Position numbers and translations under genes: made by a program. The notes under the pieces are model-generated. The model saw nothing but the letters and a program-made list of their open reading frames with translations. It was not told the origin of the DNA and ran no database searches. From Stenotrophomonas maltophilia D457 (GTDB lineage Bacteria > Pseudomonadota > Gammaproteobacteria > Xanthomonadales > Xanthomonadaceae), in the NCBI RefSeq assembly GCF_000284595.1, contig NC_017671.1:3877001-3941000 (forward strand): a stretch of 64,000 bases of DNA, given 5' to 3'. This document shows positions 44,701-55,243 of the stretch, one piece after another. Numbering within the stretch: position 1 is the first letter of the stretch; each line of letters starts with the position of its first letter.

Positions 44701-45372
44701 TCACATGCGCCGCAGCATGGTCAATCCGACCAGCCGCGAAACCACCAAAGCCACGTACATCACGCCGGAAAACTGCTCCAGCATGACCAGTGCTCGTGCC
44801 TGTGGATGAAGCGGCACGACATCACTCAAGCCGACTCCAGACAGCAAGCTGAAGCTGAGATAAAGCAGCTCCATCCAACTGCGCTGCGCCTGCCCGCCGG
44901 TGCCCTGGAAACTGCCCGGATACCACTGCTGGCACACCGCGAACGCGAAGGCGAACGCCCACGCCAGCAGGGTGAAGGTTGCGCCAGCCGCGAACAGTTC
45001 GTCGCGGGTGACCTTGTGGTCCTGGAGCATGTAGGCAATCAGGGCGCCAGCCGTGTAGAAGTACAGCAGGCTCTCCAGCACCTGCGCGGTGGTCAGCAAT
45101 GCGGTGCGCTCGAGCAATGCACCTGCCAACGAGAACACCACCGAGGGAATGGCCAGCAACAGCGCCAGCCAGGTGCCCAGCGGGCTGCGCTGGACCACCC
45201 ACAGCGCCAGGCCGAGTACCGCCATGCCGAACATGCCCAGTGCCGCGCGGCCGGCGGCGGTGTCATCCAGCGCGGGATACAGCAGCACCGCCAGCAGCTG
45301 CGCGCCCAGCAACCAGGCCGAAGGATGCCGGCGGGCAATGGCCAGCCAACGGGTGGTCATGGCAACAGGCAT
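44701..45372 (-). CDS. Two-pore-helix ion-channel-like membrane protein
   Basis: 223 residues with about six TM helices. The C-terminal part has a pore loop and helix as in Ion_trans_2 (KcsA-like) proteins: SWMELLYLSFSLLSGVGLSDVVPLHPQARALVMLEQFSGVMYVALVV. The filter reads SGVGLSD, where K+ channels have TVGYGD, so selectivity may differ. The first 120 residues are four hydrophobic helices. ATG at 45372 or 45360. Stands alone. Confidence 0.7.
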   Translation of the reverse strand: MPVAMTTRWLAIARRHPSAWLLGAQLLAVLLYPALDDTAAGRAALGMFGMAVLGLALWVVQRSPLGTWLALLLAIPSVVFSLAGALLERTALLTTAQVLESLLYFYTAGALIAYMLQDHKVTRDELFAAGATFTLLAWAFAFAFAVCQQWYPGSFQGTGGQAQRSWMELLYLSFSLLSGVGLSDVVPLHPQARALVMLEQFSGVMYVALVVSRLVGLTMLRRM

Positions 45373-45427
45373 GGTGTCCTTTCCCCGGGATGATGGGCGG
45401 AGGATAGCCGGGAGCGGCGTGATGAGC

Positions 45428-45456
45428 GGTAGTGCCGGCCGCGGGCCGGCACCACC
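45428..45456. repeat. GGTAGTGCCGGCC hairpin repeat
   Basis: GGTAGTGCCGGCC-GCG-GGCCGGCACCACC, the inverse orientation of the units at 4374 and 23540; lies between two minus-strand genes, just after thiC. Confidence 0.75.
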
Positions 45457-45465
45457 GTCTGCGCA

Positions 45466-47492
<2,027 letters not shown>

Positions 47493-47526
47493 TGCGCATT
47501 AGAGCATAGACCGCCCGCCCCCGCGG

Positions 47527-47559
47527 TCAGATCCGCTTTCCTGTGGAAAGCGGATCTGA
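47527..47559. repeat. TCAGATCCGC palindrome (GGGGTC family variant)
   Basis: TCAGATCCGCTTTCC-TGT-GGAAAGCGGATCTGA, exact 15-bp arms. Same TTTCC/GGAAA core as the other members but different outer parts. It lies between the riboswitch and the BCCT gene. Confidence 0.75.
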
Positions 47560-47746
47560 TCCGGATCGCTGTTCGTTAACAGAACCATGACGTCGCGTTC
47601 AGTAACGTGCACGTCCGTCGCCCTCCAGCGACCGATGCCTCCTTCGCCGCCGACGCGGCCCCTGCCCGGTTCGCGCTGCATGCCGCCGGTCCTTCGCTGC
47701 AAGCTCTGCTCGCTCCCCTCAATCCCTTGATCGGAGAAGCTCCTTC

Positions 47747-49324
47747 ATGGTGTTTCGCGTTTCCATCGCACTCGTTCTGCTGCTGGTGCTGCTTGCCGGT
47801 ATTGCACCAGGCCCCTTCAATGCCGTGGTGCAGTCGATGCTGGCAGAAGTCATCCGCAGCGTCGGCTGGCTGTACCTGCTGGTGGTATTCCTGGCCCTGG
47901 TGTTCCTGATGTACCTGGCTTTCGGTCGCTTCGGCAACCTGCGCATCGGTGGCGAAGACGCCGAGCCCGAGTTCTCGCGAGCCAGCTGGATGTCGATGCT
48001 GTTCGCCGCCGGCATGGGCATCGGCCTGGTGTTCTGGGGCGCCGCCGAGCCCATTTCGCACTTCAGCAAGCCACCGGAAGGGCTTGCTCCGCAGAGCCTG
48101 GATGCGGCACGCGCCTCGATGCGCTATGCATTCTTCCACTGGGGCCTGCACCCGTGGGCCATCTATGCGCTGATCGGGCTGGCAATGGCCTGGTTCCAGT
48201 TCAATCGCAACGGCCGCGGCCTGGTCAGCGACATGCTGCAGCCGATCATCGGCCGCCACCATCGCGGCTGGATCGGTAGGGTGGTCAACATCGCTGCAGT
48301 CGTCGCCACCGCGATCGGTGTCGCGACTACGCTGGGCTTCGGCACCATCCAGATCGCCGCCGGCATCGAGCGCGTGTTCGGCGTGCAGGCTACCGTCGCA
48401 GTGCAGATGACCATCATTGCCGTCGCCTTCGTGCTGTATATGGCGTCCACCGCCAGTGGCGTGGAGCGAGGTGTGAAGTGGCTGTCCAATTTCAACCTGG
48501 CGTTGGCTGCCCTGCTGGCCGCCATCCTGCTGGTGCTGGGGCCGACCGGATTCATCTTCGATACGTTCACCACCACGCTGGGCTCCTACCTCAACCAGCT
48601 GGTGACGATGAGCCTGCGCATGTCACCGTTCTCCGGCAGCACCTGGGTGGCGGACTGGACAATCTTCTACTGGGCCTGGTGGATCTCGTGGGCACCGTTC
48701 GTGGGGTCGTTCATCGCACGCATCTCGCGCGGCCGCAGCGTGCGCGAGTTCGTGATCGGCGTGGTGCTCGCGCCGACGCTGCTGGGTTTCTTCTGGTTCG
48801 CCGTTTTCGGTGGAACGGCCTTGTGGGCACAGATCTTCGGCCATGCCGATCTGGTGCAGGCGCTGGGCAATGGATATGAGACGGTGTTGTTCACGTTGTT
48901 CGACAGCATGCCGCTGCCGCTGCTGCTGTCGTGCATCGCACTGGTACTGCTGATGATCTTCTTCGTGACCTCGGCCGACTCGGCGGTACTGGTGCTGGCC
49001 AGCATGTCCACTGACGAGGCTGGCGATCCTCCGTTGAAGCGCAAGCTGGCCTGGGGCATTGCGGTGGCGTTGATCGCAGCGGCCTTGCTGCTGGCCGGTG
49101 GCCTGGATGCACTGCAGGGCATGATCACGATTGCGGCGTTGCCATTCGCGCTGCTGATGGTGCTGGTGATGGTGTCGCTGTACCGCGTGCTCGACCAGGA
49201 GTACACGCGTGAGCGGCGGCAGGCGCAGCGCCAGCGGCACATGATCGATGCGTGGATCGCGCGCGAGATGGCGGCGCAGGAGGAGACCCAGGCCGAGGCG
49301 GCGCGCGCGCAGGATTCGGATTGA
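47747..49324 (+). CDS. BCCT-family transporter (betaine/choline/carnitine type)
   Basis: 525 residues, 12 TM helices. Family signatures GMGIGLVFWGAAEPISHF and IFYWAWWISWAPFVGSFIARISRGR with the Trp-rich substrate box. The C-terminal tail of about 40 residues is charged (RERRQAQRQRHMI, EETQAEAARAQ), as in osmo-sensing members. Substrate could be choline, betaine or carnitine; no metabolic partner gene is adjacent. Confidence 0.88.
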   Translation: MVFRVSIALVLLLVLLAGIAPGPFNAVVQSMLAEVIRSVGWLYLLVVFLALVFLMYLAFGRFGNLRIGGEDAEPEFSRASWMSMLFAAGMGIGLVFWGAAEPISHFSKPPEGLAPQSLDAARASMRYAFFHWGLHPWAIYALIGLAMAWFQFNRNGRGLVSDMLQPIIGRHHRGWIGRVVNIAAVVATAIGVATTLGFGTIQIAAGIERVFGVQATVAVQMTIIAVAFVLYMASTASGVERGVKWLSNFNLALAALLAAILLVLGPTGFIFDTFTTTLGSYLNQLVTMSLRMSPFSGSTWVADWTIFYWAWWISWAPFVGSFIARISRGRSVREFVIGVVLAPTLLGFFWFAVFGGTALWAQIFGHADLVQALGNGYETVLFTLFDSMPLPLLLSCIALVLLMIFFVTSADSAVLVLASMSTDEAGDPPLKRKLAWGIAVALIAAALLLAGGLDALQGMITIAALPFALLMVLVMVSLYRVLDQEYTRERRQAQRQRHMIDAWIAREMAAQEETQAEAARAQDSD

Positions 49325-49407
49325 GGATGTTTTGCAGCCTGCGGCTGCACTGCCTTTTTCAAGCAACGGCAACGTCTAAACCGGCTCTGGGATGCTGAGG
49401 GTTTGGC

Positions 49408-49505
49408 GGGGCGGTGTGGGTGGGCAGGACACGCCGTGAACCCATCCTTGGGGGCTCGATGGCGCCATCCATGGCGCCAACGGTCCTGCCCACCCACACC
49501 GCCCC
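49408..49505. repeat. 23-bp inverted repeat with inner palindrome
   Basis: Left arm 49408-49430 and right arm 49483-49505 match exactly as reverse complements, enclosing about 52 bases that include ATGGCGCC..GGCGCCA. It is a candidate miniature element. Confidence 0.75.
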
Positions 49506-49577
49506 ACGCCCGACAGATTTCCGGTGACGGTTGGTTTTCCACGCTTTGCGTGGAAGAGGTGTATCGGAAAACAAGAA

Positions 49578-49618
49578 GGGGTCGGATTCGTTTTCCTGCG
49601 GAAAACGGATCCGACCCC
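49578..49618. repeat. GGGGTC...GACCCC palindromic repeat
   Basis: GGGGTCGGATTCG ... CGGATCCGACCCC around TTTTCCTGCGGAAAA. Full-length member of the dispersed family. Confidence 0.8.
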
Positions 49619-49703
49619 AACCCAAAGCCCGCGGCTGTTGCCGTTGCCTTTGCTCTTGCTCTTCTTTTTCTTTTCCTGCGGTGACGGACACGGAAACTGT
49701 CCG

Positions 49704-49791
49704 TGGCCGGGCGGGTGGGTTGGCTGGGGGCGTGAGCCGCATGGATGCGACGTGTTCACGGCGTCCCCCAGACAATCCACCCGCCCGGCCA
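49704..49791. repeat. Long imperfect inverted repeat
   Basis: Outer arms TGGCCGGGCGGGTGG (49704-49718) and CCACCCGCCCGGCCA (49777-49791) are exact complements; inner parts (TTGGCTGGGGGCG / CGTCCCCCAGACAA) pair with few mismatches. Confidence 0.7.
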
Positions 49792-49849
49792 AGCCAAGCA
49801 TCGCTGAACCATCACCGGAGAGGGGGCTGCGCCCGGTGGCCGGGAAACC

Positions 49850-51568
49850 TCAATACCCCGCCGCCTGCCCATCCTTGCGACTCTCCGAAGCTCCGTAATA
49901 AACCCCGCTCTCGGGGTCGCGCATGATCGCCTGGTACCCGCCATAAGGCCCATCGGCGAACACGATGCGATGCCCCTTGCGCATCAGCGCACGCACCGTC
50001 TCGTAGGGGAAGCCGGTTTCCAGATTCACTTCGCCGCCATCGGTCATCGCCGTGGCCTGACCCGTCGGTTCAGTCGAGCCTTCGTGCTGGATGCGCGGCG
50101 CATCACCGGCTTCCTGCAGGTTCATCCCGAAATCCACCAGGTTCATCACGATCTGCGCATGGCCCTGCGGCTGCATCGCGCCGCCCATCACGCCGAAGCT
50201 GGCATACGGCTTGCCGCCCTTGGTGATGAACCCCGGAATGATGGTCTGGAATGGACGCTTGCCCGGCGCGTAGCCGTTGGGATGGTTCTTCTGCAGCACG
50301 AACATCTCGCCACGGTCCTGCAGGATGAAACCCAGACCGGGCGGTGCCATGCCGCTGCCCATGCCACGGTAGTTGGACTGGATCAGCGAAACCATCATGC
50401 CGTCGGCGTCGGCCACGGTCATGTAGATCGTGTCGCCCTCCTCCAGCTGCTTCGGCGTGCCCGGCTGCACTTCCTTCAACGCCTTGTCCATCGAAATCAG
50501 CGCGCGGCGCTGCGCGGCGTACTCCTTGGAGATGAGCTTCTGCACCGGCGCCGGCTGGAACGCCATGTCGGCGTAGAAGCGTGCACGGTCGGCGAAGGCC
50601 AGCTTCTTCGCTTCGACGAACAGGTGCACGTGCTCGGGTGAACCGAACCGGATCTTCGAGAAATCGTAGCCTTCCAGCACGTTGAGGATCTGCAGCGCGG
50701 CGATGCCCTGGCTGTTCGGCGGCAGCTCCCACACGTCGTAGCCACGGTAGTTGCTGCTGACCGGTTCGACCCACTCACCATGGTGGTCGGCCATGTCCTG
50801 GTAGCTCAGGTAGCCACCATTGGCCTTGAAGTAATCGCCGATGGTGTGGGCAATGGCGCCCTTGTAGAAGGCATCGCGTCCGCCGTCGGCAATCTGCTGC
50901 AGGGTGCTGGCCAGGTTCGGGTTCTTCCACATCTCGCCCTTGCGCGGGGCGTGGCCGTTGATCGTGAACTGCTCCTTGAAGCCCGGGTACTGCGACAGCT
51001 TGGGCACCGAGCGGTCCCAGTAGTAGGCGATCACCTCGGCGACGGGATGGCCCTCGCGCGCGTAGCGGATGGCCGGCGCCAGGTTGTCGGCCATCGGCTT
51101 GCGGCCGAAGCGGTCGTGCAGCGCGAACCAGCCGTCGACCGCGCCGGGCACGGAGACCGGCAGCGGGCCGGTGGCCGGGATGTCCTTCAGGCCACGTCGC
51201 TGGAACTCGGCCAGGGTCAGCGACTTCGGCGAGCGCCCCGAACCGTTGTAGCCGTAGAGCTTCTGCGTCTTCGGGTCCCAGACGATGGCGAACAGGTCGC
51301 CACCGATGCCGTTGCCGGTCGGCTCCATCAGGCCAAGCGCGGCGTTGGCGGCGATCGCCGCGTCCACCGCCGAGCCTCCCCCTTTCATCACGTCCAGTGC
51401 AATCTGGGTGGCCAGCGGCTGCGAGGTAGCGGCCATCGCATGCGGGGCGATCACCTCCGAACGGGTGGCAAAGGTGTGGCCGGTGATGCGGTCGGCGGCC
51501 GAAGACAGTGCGGGCACAGCGGCCAGTACAGCGGCGGCCAGCAGGGAACGGGCAAGGCGTCGGGACAC
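49850..51568 (-). CDS. ggt: Gamma-glutamyltranspeptidase
   Basis: Periplasmic Ntn-hydrolase that cleaves gamma-glutamyl bonds (glutathione and others). About 572 residues from a GTG start at 51568, chosen because the signal peptide (SRRLARSLLAAAVLAAVPALSSA) begins there; an ATG at 51643 in frame is possible. GGGSAVDAAIAANAALGLMEPTGNGIGGDLFAIVWD and NSQGIAALQILNVLEG are typical. Autoprocessing should occur before the Thr in EGDTIYMTVADADGMMVS, and the Gly-Gly of FGVMGGAMQPQGHAQ forms the oxyanion site. Confidence 0.9.
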   Translation of the reverse strand: MSRRLARSLLAAAVLAAVPALSSAADRITGHTFATRSEVIAPHAMAATSQPLATQIALDVMKGGGSAVDAAIAANAALGLMEPTGNGIGGDLFAIVWDPKTQKLYGYNGSGRSPKSLTLAEFQRRGLKDIPATGPLPVSVPGAVDGWFALHDRFGRKPMADNLAPAIRYAREGHPVAEVIAYYWDRSVPKLSQYPGFKEQFTINGHAPRKGEMWKNPNLASTLQQIADGGRDAFYKGAIAHTIGDYFKANGGYLSYQDMADHHGEWVEPVSSNYRGYDVWELPPNSQGIAALQILNVLEGYDFSKIRFGSPEHVHLFVEAKKLAFADRARFYADMAFQPAPVQKLISKEYAAQRRALISMDKALKEVQPGTPKQLEEGDTIYMTVADADGMMVSLIQSNYRGMGSGMAPPGLGFILQDRGEMFVLQKNHPNGYAPGKRPFQTIIPGFITKGGKPYASFGVMGGAMQPQGHAQIVMNLVDFGMNLQEAGDAPRIQHEGSTEPTGQATAMTDGGEVNLETGFPYETVRALMRKGHRIVFADGPYGGYQAIMRDPESGVYYGASESRKDGQAAGY

Positions 51569-51833
51569 GGTCGGGTTCCGATGGAAGGGTGGTCCCCCGA
51601 TCTTCGCCGCTGCGGCCATCCTGGGGTATCGGGCAGAGGTCATGGACGTTGGTCCTGGGGTGGGTGTGCAAGGTCCGCACCCAGCAAGGCGAGGATCCGC
51701 CGGATTCCGCGCAAAAACCGTCCTGAAAGGAGTGAATTCCGGTTCACCGAAACACTTTCAGCGGCAACCATCCTTGTGCCACAGGCGATTGCGCCGGATG
51801 CAACGGAAACCAACAAGAATTCCGTCGCGAGGG
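51569..51833. other. Divergent control region between ggt and the ilv operon
   Basis: About 265 bp. It contains the ggt 5' region (possible longer N terminus up to 51643) and runs up to the TTGACA box at 51834 of the ilv leader. No repeat or further gene seen. Confidence 0.4.
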
Positions 51834-51839
51834 TTGACA
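51834..51839 (+). promoter_or_regulatory. -35 box of the ilv leader promoter
   Basis: Consensus TTGACA. The -10 region about 17 bases on (near 51857-51862) is poor. The predicted transcription start would fall at or beside the leader ATG at 51871. Confidence 0.5.
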
Positions 51840-51870
51840 TCGCCAAAACGGCTGTGTTTCTCTCGATCAC

Positions 51871-51999
51871 ATGTTGCATCACAACACGCCACCGCGAACC
51901 CACAACGAAGCCGCCGACATCGGCGCCGCCTCGCTGCGTTCGATTCTTGTGCTCGTACTTATTACCCAACCAACAGGTGCGGGACGAGCCAGCGTGTAA
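51871..51999 (+). CDS. ilv operon leader peptide (attenuator)
   Basis: A 42-codon open frame, MLHHNTPPRTHNEAADIG..., whose residues 25-31 are Ile-Leu-Val-Leu-Val-Leu-Ile, then ending TQPTGAGRASV. A run of all three branched-chain amino acids ahead of a terminator is the signature of transcription attenuation in ilv operons. Ribosome stalling at these codons would free the downstream antiterminator arm. No ribosome binding site is seen, consistent with the transcript starting at or near the ATG. Confidence 0.82.
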   Translation: MLHHNTPPRTHNEAADIGAASLRSILVLVLITQPTGAGRASV

Positions 52000-52056
52000 G
52001 CAACGAATACACCGGAACTCTTCAAAAACCCGCACCCGCCCCGGTGCGGGTTTTTT
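51976..52056 (+). terminator. Attenuator: antiterminator arm and rho-independent terminator
   Basis: GGTGCGGG (51976-51983, inside the leader frame) can pair with CCCGCACC (52029-52036). That same CCCGCACC pairs instead with GGTGCGGG (52043-52050), followed by six T (52051-52056), to make the terminator. So the two structures are mutually exclusive, as in classical attenuation. Confidence 0.85.
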
Positions 52057-52088
52057 CATTTCAGAACCTGGTTTCAGACGCAACCACC

Positions 52089-52190
52089 ATGCACACCGCC
52101 CAACGCAAAACCCGGACCCACACCGCCGCCACGCCTCGTGGTGGCTGTGCCTGCGCGGCGCATGGTGCCTCCTCCACCGCTTTCCCCTGA
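52089..52190 (+). CDS. Possible second leader ORF, Thr/Ala-rich
   Basis: 33 codons between the attenuator and the second terminator: [17 protein letters not shown]... with six Thr and eight Ala, ending one base before the next hairpin. No ribosome binding site and no antiterminator arm was found. It may be translated, coupling to threonine (precursor of isoleucine), or may be chance; speculative. Confidence 0.3.
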   Translation: MHTAQRKTRTHTAATPRGGCACAAHGASSTAFP

Positions 52191-52191
52191 C

Positions 52192-52232
52192 CGGCCGGTA
52201 CGTCACCTCGACGACCGGCCGTTCTTTTTTTT
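52192..52232 (+). terminator. Second strong terminator immediately before ilvC
   Basis: CGGCCGGT-A-CGTC (52192-52204) pairs with GACG-ACCGGCCG (52210-52221) around ACCTC, followed by TTC and eight T (52225-52232). It ends 26 bases before the ilvC ATG and lies in the only leader of the operon, so it must be read through or conditionally inactive. Confidence 0.8.
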
Positions 52233-52257
52233 CTTCCCACCGCAAGGAACCTCCCCC

Positions 52258-53232
52258 ATGAGCACCAACGACCTGCCCCAGACCAAGATCGCCGTCATCG
52301 GCTACGGCAGCCAGGGCCGCGCCCACGCACTGAACCTGCGCGAATCCGGCTTCGACGTGGTGGTAGGCCTGCGTCCGGGCGGCCCGACCGAAGTCAAGGC
52401 ACAGGCCGACGGCTTCACCGTGAAAGCACCGGCCGACGCGGTGAAGGATGCGGACCTGGTCGCCGTGCTGACCCCGGACATGGTGCAGAAGAAGCTCTAC
52501 GACGACGTGCTGGCGCCGAACATGAAGCAGGGTGCGGTGCTGCTGTTCGCGCACGGCCTGAACGTGCACTTCGACATGATCAGGCCGCGCGACGACCTGG
52601 ACGTGGTGCTGGTTGCGCCCAAGGGCCCTGGCGCGCTGGTGCGCCGCGAGTACGAGATCGGCCGTGGCGTGCCCTGCATCTGGGCGGTCTACCAGGACAA
52701 GAGCGGCAAGGCGGCCGAGTACGCACTGGCCTATGCGGCCGGCCTCGGCGGTGCACGCGCCAACCTGATCCAGACCACCTTCAAGGAAGAGACCGAGACC
52801 GACCTGTTCGGCGAGCAGGCGGTGCTGTGCGGCGGTGCCTCGGCACTGGTGCAGGCCGGTTTCGAGACCCTGGTCGAAGCGGGCTACCAGCCGGAGATCG
52901 CCTACTACGAAGTGCTGCACGAACTGAAGCTGATCGTCGACCTGTTCTATGAAGGCGGTATCTCCCGCATGCTGGAATTCATCTCCGAGACCGCGCAGTA
53001 CGGCGACTACGTCAGCGGCCCGCGGGTGATCGACGCCGGCACCAAGGCGCGCATGAAGGAAGTGCTGAAGGACATCCAGGACGGCACCTTCACCAAGAAC
53101 TGGGTGGCCGAGTACGAAGCGGGCCTGCCGAACTACAACCGGTTCAAGCAGGCCGACCTGGAGCACCCGATCGAGAAGGTGGGCAAGGAACTGCGCGCCA
53201 AGATGGTCTGGTTGCAAGGACAGGCCGCGTAA
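52258..53232 (+). CDS. ilvC: Ketol-acid reductoisomerase
   Basis: NADPH-dependent isomeroreductase of valine/isoleucine synthesis, 324 residues (class I). The dinucleotide site [17 protein letters not shown] is followed by VVGLRPGG, whose Arg contacts the phosphate of NADPH. The Mg-binding catalytic domain shows [16 protein letters not shown] and [20 protein letters not shown]. The start follows CAAGGAAC. First structural gene of the ilv-leu region, under the leader attenuator. Confidence 0.95.
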   Translation: MSTNDLPQTKIAVIGYGSQGRAHALNLRESGFDVVVGLRPGGPTEVKAQADGFTVKAPADAVKDADLVAVLTPDMVQKKLYDDVLAPNMKQGAVLLFAHGLNVHFDMIRPRDDLDVVLVAPKGPGALVRREYEIGRGVPCIWAVYQDKSGKAAEYALAYAAGLGGARANLIQTTFKEETETDLFGEQAVLCGGASALVQAGFETLVEAGYQPEIAYYEVLHELKLIVDLFYEGGISRMLEFISETAQYGDYVSGPRVIDAGTKARMKEVLKDIQDGTFTKNWVAEYEAGLPNYNRFKQADLEHPIEKVGKELRAKMVWLQGQAA

Positions 53233-53271
53233 CCGCGCGGCCCTCCCCCACCCGCTTTGCAAGGTTCCCCC

Positions 53272-55008
53272 ATGAACTCTTCCACACACCGCAGCGCGCC
53301 GCCCAACGGCGCGCGCTGGCTGACCCAGGCGCTGGAAGCCGAAGGCATCCGCACGCTGTTCGGCTATCCCGGCGGCACCATCATGCCGTTCTACGACGCG
53401 CTGGTGGATTCGTCGCTGAAGCACATCTTGGTGCGCCACGAGCAGGGTGCCGCACTGGCGGCGAATGGATTCGCCCGCGCCAGCGGCCAGGTCGGCGTCT
53501 GCGTGGCCACCTCCGGCCCGGGCGCCTCCAACCTGGTCACCGGCATTGCCGATGCGATGCTGGATTCGGTGCCGATGGTCTGCATCACCGGCCAGGTCGC
53601 CACGCCGCTGCTGGGTACTGACGCTTTCCAGGAACTGGATGTGTTCGGCCTGACCATGCCGATCGTCAAGCACAGCTGGCTGGTGCGCAGCGTCGACGAC
53701 CTGCCGCGCGTGGTCGCCGATGCCTTCCGCGTCGCCCGCGAGGGCCGGCCCGGCCCTGTGCTGATCGACCTGCCCAAGGACGTGCAGCTGGCCGATGCCA
53801 GCCACCTGCCGGCGCACGTGCCGAGCAGCGTCGAGCCGCCACCTGCGCCGGCCGAAGCGGCCATCGCCGAAGCCATCGCCGCACTGGCGGCCGCCGAGAA
53901 GCCGGTGGTCTACGCCGGTGGCGGCATCGCGCTGGGCGATGCGGTGCAGGACCTGCGCGACTTCGTCGAAGCCAGCGCCATCCCCACCGTGATGACCCTG
54001 CGTGGCCTGGGCGCGCTGCCGGCCAGCCATCCGCAGTCACTGGGCATGCTGGGCATGCACGGTACCCGCGCGGCCAACATGGCGGTGCAGGAAAGCGACC
54101 TGCTGCTGGTGCTGGGTGCACGCTTCGACGACCGCGCCACCGGCAAGCTGGCCGAGTTCGCACCGTTCGCCCGCGTCGTCCATATCGATGCCGACGCCTA
54201 CGAGATCTCCAAGCTGCGCAGCGCCGATGTCGCCGTGCCTGGCAACGTCGGCCATGCCATCCGTGCCCTGCGTGCGGCCTTCCCCTCCCCCAAGGCCCAC
54301 CAGGACGCGTGGCGCAGGCGTTGCGCGCAGCACCGCGACCGCTTCTCGGCACGCTACGACGCACCGGGCCAGCACATCTACGCCCCGGCGCTGCTGAAGC
54401 GCCTGAGCGAGCTGGCCCCGGCCGATGCGGTGATCGCCTGCGATGTCGGCCAGCACCAGATGTGGGTGGCGCAGCACTGCCGCTTCAACCACCCGCGCAA
54501 CCACCTGACCAGTGGCGCGCTGGGCACCATGGGCTTCGGCCTGCCGGCGGCGATGGGTGCGCAGTTCGCATGCCCGGAGCGCACCGTGGTGCTGGTGTCC
54601 GGCGACGGCAGCTTCATGATGAACGTGCAGGAGCTGGCGACCATCGCGCGTTGCCGCCTGCCGGTGAAGATCGTGCTGCTGGACAACAGTTCGCTGGGCA
54701 TGGTGCGGCAGTGGCAGGAACTGTTCTTCGCCGAGCGTTACAGCGAGATCGACCTGTCCGACAACCCGGACTTCGTGGCGCTGGCACAGGTGTTCGGCAT
54801 CGCCGCCACCCGCATCGACAACCGCGACGACGTGGAAGGCGGCCTGGCCGCGCTGCTGGCCGAACCGGGCCCGGCCCTGCTGCACGTGGCCATCGATGCA
54901 CGTGCCAACGTGTGGCCACTGGTGCCGCCGAACACCGCCAACAGCACGATGCTGGAAAGCAACCCCGCCCATGCCCGCCAGGAGACCCCCAATGCAATAC
55001 CGGCTTGA
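53272..55008 (+). CDS. ilvG: Acetolactate synthase, large subunit
   Basis: ThDP/FAD enzyme (578 residues) forming acetolactate or acetohydroxybutyrate. Catalytic Glu in LVRHEQGAALAANGFARASG, the GPGASNLVTGIADA segment, FAD region GMHGTRAANMAV and LGARFDDRATGKL, ThDP motif GDGSFMMNVQELATI. Called IlvG because the small ilvM follows. Lies 39 bp after ilvC and overlaps ilvM by 17 bp. Confidence 0.93.
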   Translation: MNSSTHRSAPPNGARWLTQALEAEGIRTLFGYPGGTIMPFYDALVDSSLKHILVRHEQGAALAANGFARASGQVGVCVATSGPGASNLVTGIADAMLDSVPMVCITGQVATPLLGTDAFQELDVFGLTMPIVKHSWLVRSVDDLPRVVADAFRVAREGRPGPVLIDLPKDVQLADASHLPAHVPSSVEPPPAPAEAAIAEAIAALAAAEKPVVYAGGGIALGDAVQDLRDFVEASAIPTVMTLRGLGALPASHPQSLGMLGMHGTRAANMAVQESDLLLVLGARFDDRATGKLAEFAPFARVVHIDADAYEISKLRSADVAVPGNVGHAIRALRAAFPSPKAHQDAWRRRCAQHRDRFSARYDAPGQHIYAPALLKRLSELAPADAVIACDVGQHQMWVAQHCRFNHPRNHLTSGALGTMGFGLPAAMGAQFACPERTVVLVSGDGSFMMNVQELATIARCRLPVKIVLLDNSSLGMVRQWQELFFAERYSEIDLSDNPDFVALAQVFGIAATRIDNRDDVEGGLAALLAEPGPALLHVAIDARANVWPLVPPNTANSTMLESNPAHARQETPNAIPA

Positions 55009-55243
55009 CCTGGTGCTGCACCCGGCCGAAGGCGCGCTGCTGCGCGTGATCGGCATGGCCGAACGCCGCGGCTTCGCACCGCGCGCGATCAGCGGTGCGC
55101 CGGTGGCCGACGACGATGGCCGCTGGCACCTGCAGCTGGTGGTGGATGGCCAGCGCCCGGCGGAAACGCTGTGCCGGCAGATCGAGAAGATCTACGACTG
55201 CGTGTCCGTGCAGGTCACTGCCGTGGAAGGAGCATCCGTATGA
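54992..55243 (+). CDS. ilvM: Acetolactate synthase, small subunit (ACT)
   Basis: 83-residue ACT-type regulatory subunit: MQYRLDLVLHPAEGALLRVIGMAERRGF, then HLQLVVDGQRPAETLCRQIEKIYDCVSVQV, a single ACT fold. AGGAG lies about 8 bases before the ATG, inside the end of ilvG. Much shorter than IlvN/IlvH, as expected for IlvM. The stop overlaps the next ATG (ATGA). Confidence 0.88.
   Translation: MQYRLDLVLHPAEGALLRVIGMAERRGFAPRAISGAPVADDDGRWHLQLVVDGQRPAETLCRQIEKIYDCVSVQVTAVEGASV

Larger units (their letters stand above)
49325..49849. other. Intergenic region packed with long palindromes
   Basis: 525 bp without a gene. It holds a 23-bp inverted repeat (49408-49430 / 49483-49505) with an inner GGCGCCATCCATGGCGCC palindrome; a GGGGTCGGAT...ATCCGACCCC palindrome (49578-49618); and an imperfect inverted repeat of about 35 bp (outer arms TGGCCGGGCGGGTGG 49704-49718 and its complement 49777-49791). 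No open frame here looks like a protein. It may be a graveyard or a landing site of small mobile repeats. Confidence 0.6.

Noticed and set aside
50780-52261. Plus-strand frames of 300-490 codons across the ggt 5' end and ilv leader
   Set aside because: They run antisense to ggt and then through the leader region; only the short leader frame at 51871 has a biological signature.
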